Assembly: GCA_964609375.1 (NCBI GenBank)
Contig: CAZSSA010000112.1
Location: 1-6,582 of the forward strand
Direction: 5' to 3'
DNA length: 6,582 bases
DNA from: CAZDUS01 sp964609375
GTDB lineage: Bacteria > Verrucomicrobiota > Kiritimatiellia > CAIKKV01 > CAITUY01
Below are positions 1 to 4,069 of this stretch, one piece after another (the stretch's first letter is position 1; the number at the start of each line of letters is the position of its first letter). Under the pieces are notes generated by a model that had not been told where the DNA came from, searched no databases, and saw nothing but the letters and a program-made list of their open reading frames with translations. The position numbers and the translations under genes were made by a program.

Positions 1-762
1 GATATTGTTAGCCGCCGGGAACTGCTGGGAATGCTGGTTATCCGGAATATCAAGATCCGATATAAGGAGTCGGTGCTTGGGTTCCTCTGGACCTTGCTAG
101 GCCCTGTGTTCCTGATCGTGATCTATGCCATCTTCCTGCGGATCATGAAGTTTGCCATGCCCTTGCCGTTGCTGGTGACGGGTATTTTCGTCTGGCAGTA
201 CCTGGCGATGAGTTTGGGTGATTCCACCAATGCCATTGTCGGGAACGCGAATTTGGTCAAGAAGGCGGCATTTCCCCGGGTGTTGCTGCCGTTCTCCATG
301 GTGCTGGCGAACTTCGTGAATTTTCTGTTGTCGCTGGTGATTGTGGTGGTTTACCTGAAAATCGAAGGCTTGCCGTTTGGTGGACTGATGTGGCTGCCGC
401 TGGCGATGGTGACTCAGGTGGCATTGTGTACGGGCGTTTGTCTGTTCCTGTCGTCAGTGAATGTATTTTTCCGCGATGTTCAACATTTGATGGGATTGAT
501 TACCATGGCATGGTTTTTCATGACGCCGGTGATCTATCCGCCGGAGATGGTGATTCAAAAATTCAGCAATCCGTTGATTCACCAGTTGTTCTATCTGAAT
601 CCGATGACGGGATTGCTGGCCTTGTATCGTGCGGCGTTGATGGGTGAGGGGTTGCCATCGGCAACGCTGTGGGGGCCCTCGTTGTTGGTGTCATGGCTGG
701 TGTGCGTGATCGGGATTACGGTGTTCCAGAGGTTGCAGAGACGATTTGCGGATGAGTTGTGA
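1..762 (+). CDS. ABC-2 type polysaccharide export permease (Wzm/TagG-like), 5' partial
   Basis: This is the inner-membrane subunit of a polysaccharide ABC exporter. It would form the channel that passes a lipid-linked glycan (O-antigen, capsule or teichoic-acid type) from cytoplasm to periplasm, powered by the ATPase encoded next. The frame is open from the first base, and the codons before ATG 31 read as family sequence (SRRELLGM), so the true start lies upstream. ATG 31 would cut into the conserved amphipathic N-terminal helix. 253 residues are present against a usual 260-280. Counting from base 1, the RNIKIRYKES block followed by LGFLW is at about 15-30, NVFFRDV at 154-160 and PVIYP at 176-180, with an NP-M motif near 200. 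About six hydrophobic segments are visible. Family assignment is confident. The exported glycan cannot be read from the sequence, so no symbol is given. Confidence 0.93.
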   Translation, partial: DIVSRRELLGMLVIRNIKIRYKESVLGFLWTLLGPVFLIVIYAIFLRIMKFAMPLPLLVTGIFVWQYLAMSLGDSTNAIVGNANLVKKAAFPRVLLPFSMVLANFVNFLLSLVIVVVYLKIEGLPFGGLMWLPLAMVTQVALCTGVCLFLSSVNVFFRDVQHLMGLITMAWFFMTPVIYPPEMVIQKFSNPLIHQLFYLNPMTGLLALYRAALMGEGLPSATLWGPSLLVSWLVCVIGITVFQRLQRRFADEL

Positions 763-764
763 GG
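761..764 (+). promoter_or_regulatory. Ribosome binding site that decides the ATPase start
   Basis: GAGG overlaps the permease stop codon and lies 6 nt before ATG 771. GTG 759 (4-bp overlap with the permease stop) and ATG 765 are also in frame, but neither has a Shine-Dalgarno match at a useful distance. ATG 771 also gives an amino end (MTDNVAIKVQGVSKRF) that fits the family. The choice changes the protein by only four residues. Confidence 0.55.
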
Positions 765-770
765 ATGAAG

Positions 771-1964
771 ATGACGGATAATGTGGCCATCAAGGTTCAA
801 GGGGTCAGCAAGCGATTCCTGATGCGGCATTCGGCGACTCGGACGCTGAAGTCGGTGGCCATGGATCTTTTACGAAAAGGGAACCAGAGCGCACGCGAAT
901 TGTGGGCGTTGAAGCATCTCAACTTCGAAGTCAAGAAGGGTTCCACACTGGGGATTATTGGGGCCAATGGAGCGGGAAAGAGCACGTTGCTGTCGTTGCT
1001 GGCGGGGACGATGTATCCCACGGAAGGAAAGATTGAGACGTCGGGGGTTATCTCCTCCTTGCTGGAACTGGGCGCGGGGTTTCATCCGGACTTTACGGGG
1101 CGTGAGAATGTGTATCTGGCGGGCGCGATCATGGGGCTTTCGCGTGAGCAGATGAAGAAGCGGTTTGACGCTATTGTGGAGTTTGCGGATATCGGGCCGT
1201 TCCTGGATCAGCCGGTGAAACATTATTCCTCGGGCATGTATGTCCGGCTTGGCTTTGCGGTGGCCGTCGAAGTGGACCCGGATATTCTACTGGTGGATGA
1301 AGTGCTGGCGGTGGGTGATGCGGTATTCCAGCGCAAGTGTTTGAAACGGATGGAACAGTTCCGTGAGATCGGCAAGACGATGCTGATCATTTCGCACGAC
1401 CTGCATACGATCCAGTCGGTGAGCGACACGATCCTGTTTCTGGATCACGGTGAAATCAAAGGGCATGGGGCCCCGGGTGCGGTGATTGGACAGTATGAAT
1501 CATTTTCGCGTGGTCAAGTGGGGGGCGGGTTGAGGCGGGAATGGGGGACGCGGGAGGTGGTGCTGACGGGGGCGGAGTTCTTTGATGACCAAGGGTGTGA
1601 GAGACAGTCGTTCGGCAGCGGGAAAGCACTGAATGTGCGGGTCCGGTATGAGGCCAAGGAGCCGGTGGGGCCGTCGGTGTTCGGGTTTAGTGTGTCGGAC
1701 GAGGGCGGGCGGCTGGTGCATGGAAGTAATACGCAGATTCAAGGGGTAACGATTCCGGCGCTGAGCGGTGCGGGGTCGGTGGTGTTGCGATTGCCCACGC
1801 TGGAGTTGGCGGCAGGCACGTATCTGTTTTCCTTCTCGGTTCATTCGGTGGATCATCGTTCCAACTATCACCGGTTGGATAATGCGTTTGCGATCGGGGT
1901 GGATTCCGATCGGCGGTTCGAGGGGGTGTGTTATTTGCCGTCGGAGTGGAAGGTGGAGAAGTGA
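771..1964 (+). CDS. Polysaccharide ABC transporter ATPase with C-terminal Wzt-type domain
   Basis: This cytoplasmic ATPase drives glycan export through the permease encoded immediately upstream (8 nt gap). Counting from ATG 771 (397 residues), the nucleotide-binding domain spans about 1-240. Walker A GANGAGKS is at 64-71, and the LELGAGFHPDFTGREN block typical of Wzt/TagH proteins follows at about 98-113. The signature region YSSGM is at 152-156, Walker B ILLVDE at 172-177, the D-loop VLAVGD at 178-183, and the switch histidine in IISHD at 209. Residues from about 245 to 397 form a second, beta-rich domain (REWGTREVVLTGAEF, then VFGFSVSDEGGRLVHG, then AGTYLFSFSV). This matches the Wzt C-terminal domain, which in characterised O-antigen exporters binds the modified non-reducing end of the glycan. 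All catalytic motifs are intact. Plain TagH- or KpsT-like ATPases lack such a domain, which favours an O-antigen-like substrate. GTG 759 is an alternative start. Confidence 0.95.
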   Translation: MTDNVAIKVQGVSKRFLMRHSATRTLKSVAMDLLRKGNQSARELWALKHLNFEVKKGSTLGIIGANGAGKSTLLSLLAGTMYPTEGKIETSGVISSLLELGAGFHPDFTGRENVYLAGAIMGLSREQMKKRFDAIVEFADIGPFLDQPVKHYSSGMYVRLGFAVAVEVDPDILLVDEVLAVGDAVFQRKCLKRMEQFREIGKTMLIISHDLHTIQSVSDTILFLDHGEIKGHGAPGAVIGQYESFSRGQVGGGLRREWGTREVVLTGAEFFDDQGCERQSFGSGKALNVRVRYEAKEPVGPSVFGFSVSDEGGRLVHGSNTQIQGVTIPALSGAGSVVLRLPTLELAAGTYLFSFSVHSVDHRSNYHRLDNAFAIGVDSDRRFEGVCYLPSEWKVEK

Positions 1965-1988
1965 TGTGTGAAGAGTGATGCGTGACAG
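1961..1988 (+). repeat. Degenerate 14-nt tandem pair (GTGATG type)
   Basis: Two adjacent 14-nt units begin GTGATG (1961-1974 and 1975-1988) and agree at 10 of 14 positions. The first overlaps the stop codon of the ABC ATPase gene. A further echo of the style, AGAAGTCA, occurs twice just downstream (1995-2002 and 2016-2023). These resemble low-complexity intergenic filler rather than a defined element. Confidence 0.45.
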
Positions 1989-2115
1989 GAATCCAGAAGT
2001 CAGATGACAGTAGTTAGAAGTCATGCGGGTGTGGGGATGGGAGAAGGTTGTAACTGCGAAAAACGCGAAAGCTCGCGAAAAACAAAAATAAGAGTTACTC
2101 AACGTTGGTTTCCAT
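1965..2115 (+). other. Gene-free spacer between exporter and nadC, with degenerate short repeats
   Basis: No coding frame is supported in these 151 bases. They hold three kinds of short degenerate repetition, listed separately: a GTGATG-type pair overlapping the ATPase stop, two copies of AGAAGTCA 21 nt apart (1995-2002 and 2016-2023), and a GCGAAAAAC-type array. The spacer is locally A-rich (2056-2093), in contrast to the G-rich coding strand around it. nadC presumably has its own promoter here, but I found no -35/-10 pair good enough to mark. No Shine-Dalgarno match stands directly before ATG 2116. The nearest purine run is AAGAG at about 2090-2094, which is too far away. Confidence 0.6.
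2056..2083 (+). repeat. Three tandem GCGAAA-type units with a small hairpin
   Basis: GCGAAAAAC (2056-2064), GCGAAAGCTC (2065-2074) and GCGAAAAAC (2075-2083) follow one another directly. The outer two units are identical and the middle one is a variant. The variant creates a perfect 5-bp inverted repeat, CGCGA (2064-2068) and TCGCG (2073-2077), around a 4-nt loop. On the minus strand the stem is followed by TTTTT, but no minus-strand gene ends nearby, so a terminator role is not supported. Confidence 0.55.
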
Positions 2116-3131
2116 ATGAACGCTTTTGTTTTAGATGAGGAAATTCGGGATTTGGTGAGTCGGGCGCTGGCGGAGGATATTGGTGCCGGGGATGTCACTA
2201 CGCAGTCGGTGATTCCGGAAGGGCGCATGGGGAATGCTGTGATTCTTTCGCGCGGTTCCTATGTGACGGCCGGTTTGCCTGTTGGTGAGGAAGTGTTCCG
2301 ACAGGTGGATGCGACGCTCCGGTGTCGGCGGTTGGTGGACGATGGTCAGGCGGTGCGGACGGATGCGGTATTGATGGAGGTTGAGGGGGCAGTACGGAGC
2401 ATCCTGACGGCGGAGCGTGTGGCTCTTAATTTCATGCAGAGGATGACGGGGATTGCCAGCCGGACGCGGGAGTTTGTGGACAAGGTGGCGCGGTATGGCG
2501 TCAAGATTCTCGACACGCGTAAGACCACCCCGACATTAAGGCGGTTGGAGAAGTATGCGGTGGTGTGCGGCGGCGGGGCGAATCATCGTATGGGATTATT
2601 TGACATGGTGTTGATCAAGGATAATCACCGGCGGTTCTGGACTGAGGCGGGGATTCGCGACTTGCGGGGAGCGGTGGAGGCGGCTCGGGCCAGGTTTCCG
2701 GGGGTTTCGGTTGAAGTTGAGGTGGAGTCCGAGGCGGAGTTGGTGGACGCGATACGCGGGAAGCCCGAGTGGATCATGCTGGATAACATGGAGCCGGCGA
2801 TGATGCGGCGGTGTGTNNNNNNNNNNNNNNNNNNNNNNNNNNNNNNNNNNNNNNNNNNNNNNNNNNNNNNNNNNNNNNNNNNNNNNNNNNNNNNNNNNNN
2901 NNNNNNNNNNNNNNNNAGCCCGAGTGGATCATGCTGGATAACATGGAGCCGGCGATGATGCGGCGGTGTGTTGAATTGTGCGGGAAGCGGTGCAAGTTGG
3001 AGGCATCGGGGGGAGTGACGCTGGCGACCGTTGAGGCGATGGCGGCGACGGGGGTGGACGCGATTTCGATCGGGGGGCTGACGCATTCGGCGCCGGCGGC
3101 GGATTTGTCGTTGGAGTTGATAGATGAGTAA
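2116..3131 (+). CDS. nadC: Nicotinate-nucleotide pyrophosphorylase (quinolinate phosphoribosyltransferase), interrupted by assembly gap
   Basis: NadC converts quinolinate and PRPP to nicotinate mononucleotide, CO2 and pyrophosphate in de novo NAD synthesis, in the cytoplasm. As printed the frame is broken by 100 N and a duplicated 55-bp segment. Removing both copies' excess (155 bases) gives 861 nt, a continuous 286-residue protein of normal family length. In that protein the motifs are ALAEDIGAGDVTT at 17-29, LTAERVALNFMQRMTG at 97-112, DTRKT at 133-137, GGGANHR at 152-158 and LIKDNH at 166-171. They continue with VEVEVE at 199-204, IMLDNM at 220-225, EASGGV at 244-249 and VDAISIGGLTHSA at 262-274. 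Substrate-binding Arg, Lys and His residues of the family are present in these blocks. No other start fits better than ATG 2116, although its ribosome binding site is weak. The 3' end overlaps coaX by 8 bp, implying co-transcription and translational coupling. Confidence 0.96.
2762..2816 (+). repeat. Left copy of 55-bp duplication flanking the gap
   Basis: These 55 bases of nadC end exactly where the N begin and recur without a mismatch at 2917-2971, starting exactly where the N end. Both copies encode the same stretch of NadC (KPEWIMLDNM onward). The precise abutment on both sides marks an unmerged contig overlap, not a biological repeat. Confidence 0.95.
2817..2916. other. Scaffolding gap of exactly 100 N
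   Basis: A run of exactly 100 N is the usual placeholder for a gap of unknown size. The 55-bp identical flanks show that the two contigs overlap, so the real gap is negative (-55) and no sequence is missing. The frame shift seen across the gap (155 is not a multiple of 3) disappears when the overlap is collapsed. Confidence 0.95.
2917..2971 (+). repeat. Right copy of 55-bp duplication flanking the gap
   Basis: Identical to 2762-2816. It continues directly into the rest of nadC (ELCGKRCKLEASGGV), which is the correct continuation of the family sequence, so one of the two copies is redundant. Confidence 0.95.
3113..3116 (+). promoter_or_regulatory. Ribosome binding site of coaX inside nadC
   Basis: GGAG lies within the last codons of nadC, 7 nt before ATG 3124. 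It supports that start and the 8-bp overlap between the two genes, an arrangement usual for translational coupling. Confidence 0.6.
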
Positions 3132-3894
3132 AGCTGAAAAAGTTATTGTGGTGGATATTGGGAATACGAGCACCACGGTTGGGGTGGCGGTGGGGAGTCG
3201 GGTGGTGCGGACTGGGCGGTTGGCATCATCCGATGGTAGTGATCCTAAGCGCATTGAGACGTTGCTGAGGCGGTTGGCATCGTCGGGGAGTGTGACGGAT
3301 GCGGTGTTGTGTTCGGTGGTGCCGAGGCTTAATCCCTGCTGGAGGCATGTGCTCAATCGGTATACCGGCCGTGATCCCTTGGTGGTGAGTCATAAGATCC
3401 GGCTGGGGGTGCAGGTGGATTATCCGCATCCCGAGACGATCGGGGCGGACCGGTTGGCCAATGCGGTGGCGGCGTGGGCGCGGTATCATGGTCCGGTGAT
3501 TGTGGCGGATTTCGGGACGGCGTTGACGTTTGATGTGATTACGGGGGATGGCCGGTATGTGGGCGGAGTGATTGCGCCGGGGTTGCCGTTGATGACGGAT
3601 TATTTGTGCGAGCGGACGGCGTTGTTACCGCCTATCAGTTTAGGGCGGGTTAATCGGGCGATAGGGAAGAGCACTCGCGAGGCGATGCGGATCGGGGCGA
3701 TGGTGGGATACCGGGGGATGGTCCGTGAGATCTTTCATGAAGTGGTTAAGGACATGAAGGAGCACAAGGCGGTGTTTTGTGCGACGGGTGGGTATGCGGG
3801 GCAGGCGGTGAAGGGATTGGATGTGGACGTGGATGTGTTACCGAACCTGACGCTGGAGGGGTTGATTGGGATTCGGGAGATGAATAGGGGGTAG
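3124..3894 (+). CDS. coaX: Type III pantothenate kinase
   Basis: CoaX phosphorylates pantothenate with ATP, the first step of coenzyme A synthesis, in the cytoplasm. Type III enzymes belong to the acetate kinase/Hsc70/actin (ASKHA) fold and are unrelated to CoaA. The 256-residue protein has the family's normal length. The phosphate-binding motif DIGNTSTTVG is at 11-20, the pantothenate-side motif YPHPETIGADR at 100-110 (with the Asp of GADR at 109, the family's catalytic residue), DFGTALTFD at 129-137, GGVIAPG at 147-153 and ATGGYA near 219-224. All key blocks are intact. The gene starts within the end of nadC. In many bacteria birA sits between or beside these two genes, but here they adjoin directly. 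The stop codon runs into an 8-G tract (3894-3901). Confidence in the family is very high. Confidence 0.96.
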   Translation: MSKAEKVIVVDIGNTSTTVGVAVGSRVVRTGRLASSDGSDPKRIETLLRRLASSGSVTDAVLCSVVPRLNPCWRHVLNRYTGRDPLVVSHKIRLGVQVDYPHPETIGADRLANAVAAWARYHGPVIVADFGTALTFDVITGDGRYVGGVIAPGLPLMTDYLCERTALLPPISLGRVNRAIGKSTREAMRIGAMVGYRGMVREIFHEVVKDMKEHKAVFCATGGYAGQAVKGLDVDVDVLPNLTLEGLIGIREMNRG

Positions 3895-3905
3895 GGGGGG
3901 GACTC

Positions 3906-3980
3906 ATGCCCATCGTTGAACCTCCGAACAAACGGGTTGTTGCATTTTTTGACGGCCAGAATCTGTTCAATGCCGATTAA
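3906..3980 (+). pseudogene. Truncated amino end of a NYN-domain (LabA/PIN-like) protein
   Basis: ATG 3906 opens 24 codons ending at TAA 3978. The peptide contains KRVVAFFDGQNLFNA, the characteristic first strand and Asp-containing motif of NYN-domain proteins (PIN-fold putative ribonucleases), whose first acidic catalytic residue is this Asp. Complete members run to 150 residues or more, so nearly the whole domain is missing. Shifting by one base after the motif gives IKAFE, which resembles the family's usual AKEAFG continuation. This suggests a small indel followed by loss of the rest. A G-rich Shine-Dalgarno-like stretch precedes the ATG (about 3894-3902). I infer a decayed gene relic between coaX and the next gene. 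The match rests on one motif, so chance similarity or a real micro-ORF cannot be excluded. Confidence 0.6.
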
Positions 3981-4069
3981 AGCTTTTGAATCGCGAAGGT
4001 CTTATCGGCAAGTCGGGGTGGGAGTGATGGGAAGCATGGGAGTTATGTGCCAACGAGAGGGGGCCGAGT
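3981..4069 (+). other. Non-coding stretch before the membrane-protein gene
   Basis: About 90 bases between the NYN relic and GTG 4070. After the first bases, where the NYN frame can be weakly continued, nothing recognisable remains. The frame of the next gene is closed upstream by TGA at 4025-4027, and no other start codon lies between that stop and GTG 4070. No terminator-like hairpin is visible, so the downstream gene may be read from the nadC-coaX transcript. Confidence 0.5.
4057..4060 (+). promoter_or_regulatory. Ribosome binding site for the large membrane-protein gene
   Basis: GAGG within a purine-rich run (4055-4063) lies 9 nt before GTG 4070. It supports this GTG over the later in-frame ATG 4088, which would remove the positive end of the signal peptide. 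Confidence 0.5.

Noticed and set aside
2064..2077. Small hairpin as a transcription terminator
   Set aside because: The stem is only 5 bp and is followed by A, not T, on the + strand. On the minus strand T follows, but no minus-strand gene needs terminating.
2041..2115. Promoter for nadC
   Set aside because: TTGTAA at 2048-2053 and the A-rich AAAATA near 2086-2091 are too far apart for a standard sigma-70 promoter, and no better pair was seen.
1500..2228. 242-codon minus-strand open frame
   Set aside because: It overlaps the Wzt-type domain, the spacer and the start of nadC in antisense. It has no recognisable motif and shadow-like composition (Arg, His, Pro).
2762..2971. 55-bp pair as a genuine duplication, att site or recombination product
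   Set aside because: The copies abut the N exactly on both sides and collapsing them restores a perfect NadC, which an assembly overlap explains fully.
2625..3356. Long minus-strand open frame across the gap
   Set aside because: It lies antisense to nadC and coaX, reads through the N, and encodes Arg/Pro/His-rich low-complexity sequence typical of the shadow of a G-rich gene.
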